DNA of 64,000 bases from Chlamydoabsidia padenii. Taxonomy: Eukaryota; Mucoromycota; Mucoromycetes; Mucorales; Cunninghamellaceae. Both the position numbers and the translations under genes were made by a program. Positions 34,716-46,122 of this stretch are shown in pieces (within the stretch, counting starts at the first letter, position 1; every line of letters begins with the position of its first letter). Location: assembly GCA_025330725.1 (NCBI GenBank), contig JAIWND010000027.1, positions 1 to 64,000 on the forward strand, given 5' to 3'. Below the pieces are notes generated by a model. The model saw only the letters and a program-made list of their open reading frames with translations, did not search any database and had not been told where the DNA came from.

Positions 34716-34987
34716 TAAACCATCTCAATCATTAGGTGCAAAAAAGACCATTGCACAAGTTAAAAATGGAAGACCAAAGTGTATATTATTAGCAGTTTTA
34801 TTCGAGTATCTGTGTGTGTGTGTGTGAGATAAGCTATGAGATCTACTTGGCAAATGTACATATGTGGAAACTACCCATCGTTTACAAATTATAAATGACT
34901 ACAATGCTATAAGCATAATGGAAAGGGAGGGGGGCGGGGTTATCTAGAAAGGGAGAAGGTTGTGTTATTGAAATTGTTGTCGATACA
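34394..34987. other. Intergenic region with hairpin and T39 run
   Basis: Contains the hairpin at 34514-34564, a T39 homopolymer at 34676-34714 and a short (TG)n run near 34811. The right part (34870-34987) is the 3' flank of the minus-strand ubiquitin-like gene. No gene is seen. Confidence 0.6.
34514..34564. repeat. 19-bp inverted repeat, member of a dispersed family
   Basis: Arms 34514-34532 and 34546-34564 (TGTCTGAAATGTCTGAAAT and its complement with one mismatch) enclose a 13-base loop. The right arm and its flank to about 34590 match, in reverse orientation, the sequence at 45638-45675. Confidence 0.75.
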
Positions 34988-35085
34988 CTATTCAGTTGTA
35001 TCATCCCGTCGTTTTCCTTTGCCTTTTTTCGTAGTTGTATCGTCAGTTGTTTTTCGTCGTTTTGTCGAAGAACTAGTGGTAGTAA

Positions 35086-35121
<36 letters not shown>

Positions 35122-36560
35122 CAGCAGCAACAGCAGTAGAAGATCTTGTTTGTCTTTTATTCCCTGTTGATGATGATGAGGTATTGTTATTGTTATTATT
35201 ATTCAAGGTAGAAGGATTGTAAATGGCACGTGTTGCAGTGGGTCGTCTTTGTCTTGTTGTTGTACTAGTTCGATTTCTTCCAATCATGTCACGCCGAGAA
35301 GGATCTTCGGATCCAGCCATGATGTTTCCAATGGCATGATGTACCATACTAGTATTTCTAATGATGGCTACCATACGTCGTAATTCCGGTGTTGGCTTTA
35401 TAACAGAAAAGAGTTGGTAAACATCTCTTTTATGAGTGTGTGTGTGTGTGTGTGTTGTAGCACTTACTTCAATAAAAGATTGTGTTCCTGCCTGTAGATC
35501 TTGGGCCAATCCTCGTAATCTGGGAACCATTGCCTCCATCAAATCTGTCAAATGAGATACAGCCATCCCAATTTGCACCGTTTCGTTTCTTCCATTGCCT
35601 CGTAAGCGAGATCGAATGGTTTGAGTTTGTTCAGGATTAGTGCTCGTCATAGCCGACCAAGTAAGTTGATTGATATCTATCAAAAAAAGAAAATATTGAT
35701 AAAAAGATCTTTTTTTTTTTCTTTTTTTTTTCTAACCTGTATCTGAAGGAGGAGTGTCCAAATTAGCTTGTATGTTTTCCATAGCAGCAAGAACCCGAGT
35801 TAAACGAGTTTCAAAGGATGTCTATAACACAAAGATGATTAATACATATCATATAAAAAAACCTAGTTTCCTCCTCACTACTTACAATAGAGTCAAAATA
35901 ATGACGAGCACCATCAAACAATAAGGAAGAATCACTAGACTGTCTTGTATTACGTCTCATACTACCAAATAATGATCGGCCATGATGGTTTTCTGTTTGA
36001 TGATTCTAATATATAAATATATAGTACATGTTGTATTAGTATCTATCCTAATTCCCAATTTCAAATGTATCTTACTTGAGCTGATTGCTCTCCAATACGC
36101 TCAGTTCGTAAATTGTCCAATCCTGCTGCATCACCGAATAGACTGCTGAGTAAGGAAGTAAGAGTCTATCATAAATAAAAAGAAGGTCAGTGTGTGTACA
36201 AGTAACCCATTCGTAAGGACTTACAGAGTTGTTTTCACCAAGATCGGTAATGTTGGCATCCACTGTTATAAAAGTATATCCTTCTGAAGGTCCAAACATA
36301 CTTGGAAATAGTTGAGGCATTGTTCCTCTAGGTGCATTGTTCGTTTGTGGATCGTCTACAAAAAAAAATTAATAGGCGGTTAGTTTTCTTTATTCGAGTT
36401 GATACTCCTTTCTTTTTTTACCATTTGCTAGATTCGTGGGTGCATCTGCAGGTCGTGATACCAAATGAATAATCTTGCCATCTTGCAAGTTGGCTCGAAC
36501 AAACAAACAAACAAAAAAAAGTATTAAAATCAATCCATTCTTCATATAACATCACATCAT

Positions 36561-36636
<76 letters not shown>

Positions 36637-36831
36637 ACCATATTCTGTTAGTTGTTTTCCATCCTTGAGTACCTTTCCTTGAAAGATGAGACGTTGACGC
36701 TGACTCGCAATATCAAAGACAGGTTGGATCGCTTCTTTTAATTGCAAGACAGATGCAGCACTTGATACTGTTACAGAGTGAGTTACATGATCTAATGATT
36801 TGACTTGAAGAGTCCAATTATCAACAGACAT
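34988..36831 (-). CDS. Ubiquitin-like domain protein (BAG6/ubiquilin-type)
   Basis: Eight exons, reading leftward: 36831-36639, 36493-36422, 36355-36225, 36165-36076, 36005-35886, 35821-35737, 35676-35468, 35395-34988; 435 residues. The N-terminal 75 residues are a ubiquitin-like fold (NWTLQVKSLDHVTHSVTVSS, LKEAIQPVFDI, QRLIFQGKVLKDGKQLTEYA, DGKIIHLVSRP), with 'F.GK.L.D...L..Y....G..I.LV.R' intact and no C-terminal Gly-Gly. The remainder is helical and polar; the last exon has a basic, Thr/Ser-rich tail (KRQTRSS; KRRKTTDDTTTKKGKGKRR) suggesting nuclear import. Such non-cleaved UBL proteins act in protein quality control with the proteasome or Cdc48. Intron 1 carries A70 on the coding strand. 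Confidence 0.8.
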
Positions 36832-37554
36832 GATTGCGTAATATAATATTGGAAAGAGAAAAAGAGAACATAAAAAATAAAAATAACGCCTAAAAAAAGG
36901 TCGGAACTTACATAATGCGGGTGTTGAAAAAAGGAGACAACAACGTGAAGGGACCAATTTCATGCAAGAAAGTAACAGAGTTTTTGTCAGGTTTATTACA
37001 AAAAGTATCAATATTTGGCTAATCTAATTCTTATCGTTCAAGTTGAATTTTGAAATGGCTTTTCTTTGATAAAATCTACTCCGACTTGTTTTTACTTGCG
37101 CTAATAACAATGAAATGTGTCGAACGAACATGGCTCACGATACTTTTGTTAGACCACTATTTGGTGGGTCTCATACTCTCATTCCTGACAATTTCCTTTT
37201 ACGTTCATCTCTTGATTCAAAAAGCTTATCCATTTTGAGTCAAATATATCGTAAATGTACCCGAGTGTTGTATCAAGTGAATAAATGACATTAATTGATT
37301 AAATAATAGAATCGAGTAAGCAGGCAGGGCTTACATTAAGCCCCCGCTTAACGGATCAAACACAACTTGATGGTACAAGGTTGAGTAGATACAATCAAAG
37401 AAGACATGATAAAATAAGATTGTGTGAGAAGACGTGTGCAAAAAAAAAAAAAGGATCATAAAGGTAATCGGGATTTTAAACAAGTAATGTAAATCATGCA
37501 ATGTGGATTTAATTTACAGTTTGTATTACATGTGTCTGTTTCTACTATATAGTA
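36832..37554. other. Intergenic region between two minus-strand genes
   Basis: Upstream flank of the UBL gene followed by AT-rich DNA up to the TRM61 stop. A 62-codon hydrophobic frame at 37050-37238 (plus) has no supporting context. Poly-A tract at about 37440-37452. Confidence 0.5.
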
Positions 37555-38814
37555 TTATGATGATGAGATGGTATTTTCGATAATCGAGGTGACCAGAGTA
37601 GTAGCATTCATTACCGGAGGATCCATCATTTTGTTTTCTTCAAAAGCCGGCAAGAAAGTAGCAAAAGTCAAATAACTGGTATGACCACGAGCCTCTACAC
37701 CTGTTTTTGATACCAGCATTTTATCAACCGTTTCATCCAATTCCAATAAAGTGTCCGCCTTTCGTTTTCCATTTGCCGAGTTTTCCTTCTTTTCCTTGGC
37801 TTGTTGAATCGCATCCGTAAATGAGACTTTTTGAATAAATGAGACATCATGATTTCTGATCAAACATTCGTACATTGTGATGTCTAGAGAGAGAGAGAGA
37901 GGTGAGTTATATTAAAATAGATATCAAACATAAGCTTACCAACAAACCCATGATCATTTAAAGCCGTTACCGATCGTGCCACTTGTTCAATACATGGACT
38001 GAATGTACAAATTTTGCCTGTTCGATGTTGTTTAAATGCTTCTTTAGCAAATCCAATGGCTTCCCAAGGTGCCGGTAAATCAAGGAAGACTTTTGAGAGG
38101 GAGAGAAAGAGAGTTAGCAAGAGAAAAAGAGAGATCATAGAGTTGTGAGATAGTCTTACCAGAGTTGACAGCATCTTTTAACCCAAAGCCATTCTTACAA
38201 ACATCCCTATGTTGTAATTTAATAAGATTGCCTAGTCCATGAGTCTTGAATTCTTCGGCAGCGAGTTCTGCACGTTGCTGATGGTATTCAAAAGAGTAAA
38301 GTTTGCCGTGGGGCGCAATGGTCCGAGCAATGGAATGAGAGAAGGAGCCACTGCCTGTACCACATTCAAGTACACGTGCACCTGGTTTCATGTCGAGGTA
38401 GGTTGTGATAAAGGATATGTCGGGTAAGTAGAGGATTTGTGTTCGATGAGGGACGACCAAAGTCCATAGTTCGGGTGTAGGATGTAGCAAGTAGATAAAA
38501 CCTCTATAGTTGGAAGAGACCACCTAAAAACAAAATCAAAACTTGGTTAGTTTATTTTTTGCATGTATTCGTTTTCAATTACCCTTGAGCCAAATTCTTT
38601 TCCAATCAAGTCATCGTGTTTGAACAGACCAAACCGAGTGGTGGACTCTTTTCCTTTTGTTATCCAGACAGGACTGAGATTTTCACGGTTCTAGATAAAA
38701 ATGTTAAATATAAAAAAAGTCAAGTTCATTCCATTATTGTAGTTCGATACTTACAATGTAAAAGATAACAAGATCACCGTCTTCAATGTGTTTTTTCCAC
38801 CCACTAAAACTCAT
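37555..38814 (-). CDS. TRM61: tRNA (adenine-58-N1)-methyltransferase catalytic subunit
   Basis: Five exons, reading leftward: 38814-38755, 38690-38583, 38523-38160, 38089-37940, 37883-37555; 336 residues, close to the family's usual size. Landmarks: RTQILYLPDISFITTYLDMK, then the SAM-binding GARVLECGTGSGSFSHSIAR, LYSFEYHQQRAELAAEEF, HRDVCKNGFG, and VFLDLPAPWEAIGFA (the family's D-x-PxPW catalytic motif). Trm61 works with Trm6 as a nuclear tetramer making m1A58 in tRNAs, including initiator tRNA-Met. All joins are in phase. The C-terminus (HTSYLTFATFLP) is also typical of the family. Confidence 0.95.
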
Positions 38815-39004
38815 ATTTGATAACTATCAAGAGAAAAAAGTAGAAGTCGAAAAAAAAAAAAAAAAAAAAAAAAAACCAGATTGATCCGCCGGTATTTGAA
38901 AAACAAGCCACTGGGAATGGAAAAAGGGCAAAACGTGTGAATTTCGGGGCAAGCCAAGGTCCCCCCTTTCCTTCCTCTTCAACTTGCTTTATACACATCC
39001 ACAT
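38815..39004. promoter_or_regulatory. Compact divergent promoter with an A26 tract
   Basis: The 190 bases between two divergent start codons must hold both promoters (TRM61 leftward, the Mis14-like gene rightward). It contains an uninterrupted A26 at 38850-38875. Rigid poly(dA:dT) tracts exclude nucleosomes and are typical of bidirectional fungal promoters. No clear TATA box is seen. Confidence 0.6.
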
Positions 39005-39406
39005 ATGAAAAGAGCTCACAGTGACCTATCGCAAACAACAACAAATCAAGACAAGTCTCGAGAACAACAACAAACTGAAAAATATGAACTAGACAGCATC
39101 AATGAATTTAAAGACTTTATGAACCAAGCCTATGCGCTAATCCAAGATTCCTTACACGAAAAGGATCCCAATCCTGATATAAGAAAACGAAAAATGGTGG
39201 ACGAGGTAAGGATTATAGGTAACATTTGAAGATTCTTCTCCTTTTATTTATATAACTAATCTCAATATAGTTGTTTATTGAAATGACCAGGGACATGGGG
39301 AGTGCATTTTGTCTTCCTAATGGTGAACCCTTACCTATTGAATCAATGCTACAAGGTGAAAAAAAAAAAATCGAAAGCACCGCTCTTCTCTTCATACTAA
39401 CGCTAT

Positions 39407-39437
<31 letters not shown>

Positions 39438-39864
39438 GGTAGAAAAGGAAGATGACTCTTTAAACAAGGAAAGGAAAAAATGGAGGGAAAAATCTCTCGA
39501 AAGTCTACAAGAAGCGGTGTTGGCCCGGAAAGAAATGATTCAACATGTGGAACCATTCTTACAAGAATCAATCTCTGCTACCATCGACCATCCAATTCAA
39601 GGAAAATTTGACGGTGACATTGACGGAGATGACGAATCGGATGACACACCTTTTGGTAAGTAAAAAAAAGGGGGCAGGGGGAAACCCCATATTACTTTAC
39701 TAATGACTCGCATGTGGATGGTAGATTATCGAGTACAACAAGAAATGCAAAAGGAATTCTCGGACAGTATAGGCTTACTTGTTGATCTCCAACAAAAGTT
39801 ACCTCAACAACTGGCTTCTTATGACGAAATCGAAAAACTCATTGATCAAATCGAAAAAGACTGA
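39005..39864 (+). CDS. Coiled-coil protein, possibly kinetochore Mis14/Nsl1-like
   Basis: Exons 39005-39205, 39271-39355, 39443-39655 and 39725-39864 give 212 residues, a size expected for Mis14/Nsl1. Features: polar N-terminus, helix INEFKDFMNQAYALIQDSLH, a small loop (AFCLPNGEPLPIESMLQ), a charged coiled coil (KERKKWREKSLESLQEAVLA) and an acidic linker. The C-terminal coiled coil is VQQEMQKEFSDSIGLLVDLQ through ASYDEIEKLIDQIEK. This architecture suits MIND-complex subunits at the outer kinetochore, but no diagnostic motif proves it. It shares its promoter with TRM61 and converges on the next minus-strand gene. Confidence 0.6.
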
Positions 39865-40448
39865 TTTACATACTACTCTCTTACTTTCCTCGTATAAAAA
39901 AATATAGTGTATATAGTCTTTAGTGCCTTTTTTTATATCCCCTTTCTCCTTTTATAACCTATAAATAAAGAAGGTCCCATTTGATGTAAATAGAACCCAT
40001 TTCTGGTCCAACAATATTGTCTACTTGAATAATTGGCATTGGAGGGCAAGTCCGTGGTGCCGGCTTGTTTTCAGGCTAATGACTTGATGGCTGCAATATA
40101 AATCTCATACAGACGATATGAGATTGACAGAGTATTGTAAGAAGTTGAGTAGCAACGAATTATCTTGGAATTGTCCATTGGCGCGTCTCATTCTAATTTG
40201 GAACGGAGCATTGCCCGTTATAACGGTTGAACTCTTGTGGGGACGGAAATTGCCGGCTGCCACCACTGAGCGTAGCCCTGTCACGCGGGTCGCACGCGTA
40301 GTGAGCACTTTTACTCTTATATGCATATATTTTATTTTCCCCCCATATACATCCCAATTAGTGTCATAATGAAAACAAAAGACTTCATGTAAACATGGGT
40401 TCATAGATATAGCTTTTATTATTTTAAAAACAAGAGCAGATAGATATA
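39865..40448. other. Convergent intergenic region with an unassigned GC-richer ORF
   Basis: AATAAA-like signal near 39963. A minus-strand frame at 40105-40404 (99 codons; contains FRPHKSSTVITGNAPFQIRM) looks more GC-rich than its surroundings and has protein-like composition. It has no leader, no recognisable domain and overlaps the 3' flank of the next gene. It may be a repeat-derived fragment. Confidence 0.35.
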
Positions 40449-41199
40449 CTAGTCTAAGTGATGAGAAGATGCCAAAGTTATGACTTGATGGTACTCATTT
40501 CGATATTCCCAATTTTCATCCAATCTTGATAGTTTACCACACACAATTTCCAGAGCCGAATACCAATCACCACCATCAAAGAGCAAGATGGCCAAAGCAT
40601 GTTGCTGTCGACTTGTCGCCTTGTCATTACCCACCTTGTAATTCTTGAATAGACTTGACATTTCCAATACAATCGTTCGGCCCACCTTGGTGCGATAAAA
40701 CATATCTTGTCGAACCACAGCTGTTGTCCCACCCAGACATTCGTGGGCCACCAAAATCAATGCCATCACACAAATCAACGAGTTGTCGTCACCGTGCTGT
40801 TGGCTACAGAGTCGGATTAATGATAAAAGTCGGTTGGTAATTTCCTTGGCTTGAGCAAATTGTTCATTGGGTCGAAGTGGGTCAAGTTGGTGTACAAGGG
40901 TTCGAGCATAAGTTTGGATCCAGTGCAATTCTTTCCATAATCGACGTGTGCTGATTGATTCGAATGGAGGTGCTTCCTCCTGATCCATGTAGTGTGTTGC
41001 TAAAAGATGATCATATGCCATCATTGGATCCGCAGAGGTGGAAACATGGTGAAGCAAGGCAATTTTGGGTAATTGTCGAATCCAATGTTGAAATGCCAAT
41101 GAAGTAGACAAGGAGGGTTTGTCGGGCGGATTGACATATACAGTGGATTTTTCCATCATCATCATCATCATGCTACTACTATTTGCAGCTGTGGTGTAT

Positions 41200-41236
<37 letters not shown>

Positions 41237-41501
41237 TGTCGTCGGCAATGTGATTTTCATATAAAGTATGATGGGATGAAGTTGGTGTAGATAATAGTGT
41301 TGATGAGGAGGATGTGGTTGTTGTTACTGTTGAGGTTGATAATGAGAAAGATACTGAGGTTGCCCTGGGGGATGTTGGACCGCAGTCGTTGTTGTCAACT
41401 TGTTCTTGAGCATATGTTGATTTGCCAAATCCAATAAGGGACAATACATAGGACAATAGATACATTGTAGAAGATTGTTTTACCAGGACTGAATCGGTCA
41501 T
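40449..41501 (-). CDS. Unrecognised protein with acidic linker and helical C-terminus
   Basis: One exon, 350 residues, reading leftward from 41501; a second in-frame ATG at 41465 would begin MYLLSYVLSLIGFGKSTYAQ, which looks like a signal peptide or anchor. Then a Ser/Thr-rich stretch, an aspartate run (11 D), and a methionine run (6 M). From about residue 130 to the end the chain is helical and ordered: LAFQHWIRQLPKIALLHHV, TRRLWKELHWIQTYARTLVH, SLICVMALILVAHECLGGTT, RQQHALAILLFDGGDWYSAL. No catalytic motif or known domain is recognised. The helical repeats could be TPR/armadillo-like. The 1.2-kb region upstream (41502-42669) is its promoter side. Confidence 0.7.
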
Positions 41502-42669
41502 GAATATGTGTGTGTGTGTCTGTGTGTGGTATAATAGTGATAAAGAGAGTTATAATAATGAAAAATAGTAAAAAGGTGTAAATAAAAGTATAGGATAAAG
41601 AGAGAAAGAGAACTAAATATAAAAAAGGGGAAGTGAGGTATCTTTTATATGCCTACTCCCACTCAAAAAAAAGCAAGTTAGTCACAGTTATTATTATTAT
41701 TATTATTATTTTTGGCATAATATCAGTCCTCTTACCAAAGTAGTGTTTTTGTTGCTTTATGTGTTTTTAGTCAAAGGGAATAGAGTATGGTAAACAGGCT
41801 TTAAGTAACTGTTGACAAGTGTTTACATGAGTAATAACGTTGATTGTTGGTAGTGAATAGTAGTAGTGATGCATGAGACCAGTCAATAAAGCGACAAGAG
41901 GGCAAAGTGTTATTCCAACTATTAACAATAAGAATTAACTCTTTTTTTTGTGTGTGTTTATCTTCCAAGATGAGAAAGAATCAATAAAAAGCAAAGTTTG
42001 GATGAAGTGAAAAGGGAAGACAAAGTGAATAAAAAAAAAGAGGGGTGGAAAAAAGAGAGAAAACAAAAAGTAGGAAATCATCCGACATGACGGTGTTTTA
42101 TTTTCAGCCAATCAAAAGCCCGCATGAAGATCTTCTTCCCCTGGTTTCAGAAAAAGAAGGAGGAGTGATATTGATATAAAACGCATTTCACCGAAAACGC
42201 CGATGATTGGAAAGTTTTTTCAATAAGCATAAGTAGATTCTTTTGCTATGTTGTCCACCCTGTCATAATTCATGCAGGAGCTCGATTCAAACCCCGAACA
42301 ATATCGTACCATACACCACTTTGTTACCCAGGAGACAATCGTGCATATCATACAGTATGACAAGATATACTTTTACTAAATTCTATTGATTCCCACCTCC
42401 CACACATACATCTATTACCATTTTCAGTGACCACTTTTCGTTCCACCTTACAAATCAGAGATATATCCTCCTAAATCATCACAAATCAAACATTTGGGTC
42501 AAGGTAAAGAAGGTGAAAAGTTGAGGATCTCTATCTGTGTCGGTAAAGATGACCCTTCAGTATTCGTCCCCAGTATTTCGAAACAAGCGGAATTTAAATT
42601 TTCACACATTTTCATGACTTTCTATTTTTCAAAGACCTTTGCTCTTTTTTCTTCCTTCTTCCTCATATA
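41502..42669. promoter_or_regulatory. 1.2-kb divergent intergenic region
   Basis: It separates the minus-strand helical gene from the oligopeptidase. Contents: (GT)n at 41503-41527, an ATT trinucleotide run near 41690-41710, a CCAAT box at 42108-42112 (AGCCAATCAAAAGC), a T/C-rich leader at 42640-42665 just before the oligopeptidase start, and several pyrimidine tracts. No gene found. Likely two promoters back to back. Confidence 0.45.
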
Positions 42670-43122
42670 ATGTATAGACAATTACATCGATCTGTCACCA
42701 GTCGACGGGCACTCATTACTGACTCCATCTCAAGAACCACACGCACTTACCACCAAGCTCGCTTTATTTTGGTAAAATCAGCTCCTCAAGTCCTCACTAA
42801 AAACAGAAACATCTTTTTGGCATCACGTCGTCTCTTCTCTATTACCAACCATTCAACACGATCCATGGCCACGGCAACACCAACAGTAGACTTTATGAAA
42901 TCACCCTACTTGAATTGGAAACTCTTCCCTGATTACCAACGTCTTTTGACTCTCACCAAGCCTGCCGATGCTGTACCTATTTTTCAAGCCTTACTCAACA
43001 CTACTCGTGAACGATTCTTGGAACTGGAGAAATCGTTTGAACCTACATGGGAAGGATCTATTGGAAAACGTAAATAAAGTCAAAACGGTTCTCATGGTAC
43101 ACTAACTCTAAACTTTTTATTA

Positions 43123-43164
<42 letters not shown>

Positions 43165-43308
43165 GTGACCGAATTAGAAAACGAAGTGTCTCGTGCTTTT
43201 GGCCTTCTTTCTCATTTGAATGGAGTCAAGAATTCTGCTGATCTCCGCTCCACTTTAGAACAAATCCAGGTATGAAAGAAGATCGGACGTGATGATAAAA
43301 ACTAACTC

Positions 43309-43339
<31 letters not shown>

Positions 43340-45286
43340 CATTTTAGCCTGAATTTGTCAAACTAGGCTTATTGATGAACCAATCGACATTGAAATACCA
43401 AGCACTAGAAGGTTTAAAAGCATCAAACGAATGGGAAAAACTCGACAAAGTACAACAACGAATTGTGGATCAAACTCTCAAGGAAATGAAGCATGCAGGG
43501 ATTGGATTTGCTGAAGGATCGGTGGAAAAACAACGCTTCAATGAAATCTCGGAAAGACTCTCTCAACTCTCACTTGAATTCGGTAACAATGTCCTGGATG
43601 CGACCAAGTCCTTTAAAAAAGTGATCAAGAACAAGGATGAATTGGCTGGTTGCTCAGATGCCTTCCTCGACACACTGAAGAAAAATTCGGTAATACAAGG
43701 CCTGGGCGACGATAGTTATTGTATCACTCTAGATTTCCCAATCTATGGTCCGCTGATGATGAACTGTAGTAACCGTCAACTCAGGGAAACGATCTACAAG
43801 GCGAATGTCACCAAGGCCTCTCAAGGTGCTCTCGACAATGAACCTGTAATCAACGAAATCCTCTTATTGCGTCACGAAAAGGCCAAATTGCTCGGTTACT
43901 CGACTTTTGCTGATCTCTCCTTGTCTGTGAAAATGGCTGGGGAAGTATCGACGGCACAGGCACTATTGAATCAACTTCATACCTCTTCGACCGCTCATGC
44001 CAAACAAGAACTAGGTGTGCTCACTCGATTTGCCATGGACCACCTCCACCATCCGTCCTCCACTTTGGCGCCTTGGGATATCGCCTATGTGTCTGAACAG
44101 TATCGCAAATCACTCTACAAGTATGACGAAGAAGTCATTTCGGAATATTTTGCTTTTCCAAAAGTGTTACAGGGCTTATTTGATGTCGCTGACAAGGTGT
44201 TAGGGATTCAAGTTTGTGAACTTGATGCCGATGAACTCGAACAAAAGAATATCAGTCGGTGGCATGATGATGTCAAGGTGTTTGAAGTCTCGGAACAGGG
44301 CAATGTCAAGGCATACTTTTATGGAGATTTTTACTCTCGACCAGCGGAAAAACGAAGTGGGGCGTGGATGGATACCGTGACTTCACGATACAAGGATGAT
44401 ACTGGGAACATCACTTTACCTGTTGGTAATTTGTATATAATAAATTCTATTTTAACATTCATCTCATCCTCTCCTCTTTATTTCTATAGCTTACCTTATT
44501 TGTAATCAAGCCAGTCCTAAAGATGCTAATACTCCTTCTTTGATGAAATTCAGGGACGTTGAAACTTTATTCCATGAATTTGGCCATTGTCTTCAACACG
44601 TCAGTAAGAAAAAGAAATGATAACAAAATGGAAATACATCAGTTTAACCATTCCTATATATATATATACTCTACTAAAGATGATAACTCGGGTAGATTAT
44701 GCCCAAGCTTCAGGTATCAATGGTGTAGAATGGGATTTCGTAGAAGTAAGTAAAGGAAAGGAAATGATCTCCTTTGGTGAGTGTATATACATCTACTAAC
44801 TCTCTCTATTTTATCTATAGGTGGCCTCCCAATTCATGGAAAACTTTTGCAGTGAACCTAAATGGTTGAAACAATTATCAGGACATTATCAAACTGGTGA
44901 ACCTATGCCTCAAGATATGGTCGATGCCCTAGTGAAGAATCGACAATTCTTAAGTGGAATGGCCATGTTAAGACAGGTAAACACATTCTTTGAAAAATAA
45001 CTAGTAAACTAAAGAAGAAAAAAAATCGACTTTTTTCTTTTCTTTTCATACAGCTTCACTTCTCCAAAGTGGATTTGGCGCTACATTCAACATTCATACC
45101 ACCCACAAACCCTGGTGATCCAACTGTCTTTGATATCGATGCTCAAGTGGCCAAAGAAACTACCTTGATTCCTCGACTACCTGAAGATCGATTCCTATGT
45201 AGTTTTGCTCACATTTTTGGAGGTGGTTATGCTGCTGGTTATTACTCGTAAGTATTCTCCTCTTACTGTGGGTGCAATTAATATGG

Positions 45287-45323
<37 letters not shown>

Positions 45324-45549
45324 AAATAGGTATAAGTACTCTGAAACATTCTCGGCTGATGCTTATGGTGCGTTTGAAGAAGCTGAAGCTGAAGGTGGTG
45401 ACGAACAAGTGTCCAAGGTTGGGAAACGATACCGTGATACGATCTTGGCTCTCGGTGGCGGTACTCCTCCAAGACAAGTCTGGACTCAATTCCGTGGTAG
45501 ATCTAACGTAGATGTCAATGCTTTACTTCGCCATTCTGGATTACAATAG
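42670..45549 (+). CDS. M3-family oligopeptidase (oligopeptidase A-like), mitochondrial
   Basis: Eight exons (42670-43069, 43166-43269, 43348-44425, 44490-44599, 44680-44745, 44821-44976, 45054-45247, 45330-45549) give 775 residues. The first ~65 residues are Arg/Ser/Thr-rich without acids ([32 protein letters not shown]), a mitochondrial targeting signal. The zinc site is complete: [13 protein letters not shown] (HExxH) and, further on, [20 protein letters not shown] with the third ligand. C-terminal [15 protein letters not shown] also matches M3A peptidases. These degrade released targeting peptides and other short peptides. The length exceeds bacterial PrlC mainly by the targeting sequence. 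Intron 4 uses a GTCAGT donor, forced by phase and by the expected H-M-x-T-x-V-D junction. Confidence 0.93.
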
Positions 45550-46122
45550 ATAGGTAGATAGATAGATATTATTCGGTTGGTAATAAATTAAATGTGCTTT
45601 TACTTGTTTTTAATAACAGTGTTTCCGCTCCTTGAAGTGTCATGACTATAAAAGACGATGTGTCTGAAATGTCTGATTATGCATATCGCCTTTTTGTACA
45701 AACCACCCGTTCCCTCATCCGTCGGCAATGATTGGACGACAACGATGTGCTCTTCGCCTTGTGGGATAGTTGACCTCTCAAGCACATAAGCATTTGTTTT
45801 ATTCGATATCTCCCTAGATCTTGACTCTCGCTCTTTTTCATGTCTACCACCAATTTCTTTTCTTTTTTTATATGATGTACCTTTTTTATTATTCGTTTGG
45901 GTTGTCTTGGCCAGACTTGATTTGGATAATGATTTCTTCTTTGATAAGCTTCGATCAATGAAAAATAGGGTGCAGTTTCTTTTTAAACATTTCCAAAAGT
46001 GAGTAAAAGTGAGTAACAGTTGTATCACGATGGGAAATTTACCTTTTGTCGGGTCAATGACATTCATTTGCCTTCCCTACCTCTCTTTTTCAATAAATGT
46101 GTTTTTTTTTGGCGTTCACGTT
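45550..46122. other. 3' flank of the oligopeptidase gene and edge of the transposon nest
   Basis: Short TAGA repeat and polyadenylation-type signals (45550-45600), then a copy of the dispersed repeat (45638-45675). A minus-strand Lys/Arg/Ser-rich frame (45600-46067) has no motif and looks like decayed sequence. No gene supported. Confidence 0.5.
45638..45675. repeat. Second copy of dispersed repeat seen at 34546-34589
   Basis: Reads ATGACTATAAAAGACGATGT then GTCTGAAATGTCTGA; the reverse complement of 34546-34589 is nearly identical over about 38 bases. Both copies border transposon nests. Confidence 0.7.

Noticed and set aside
36418..37011. Continuous minus-strand ORF reading through a poly-lysine run
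   Set aside because: The poly-K comes from the A70 tract of intron 1 of the UBL gene; splice sites at 36638 and 36494 remove it and the exon join is in phase.
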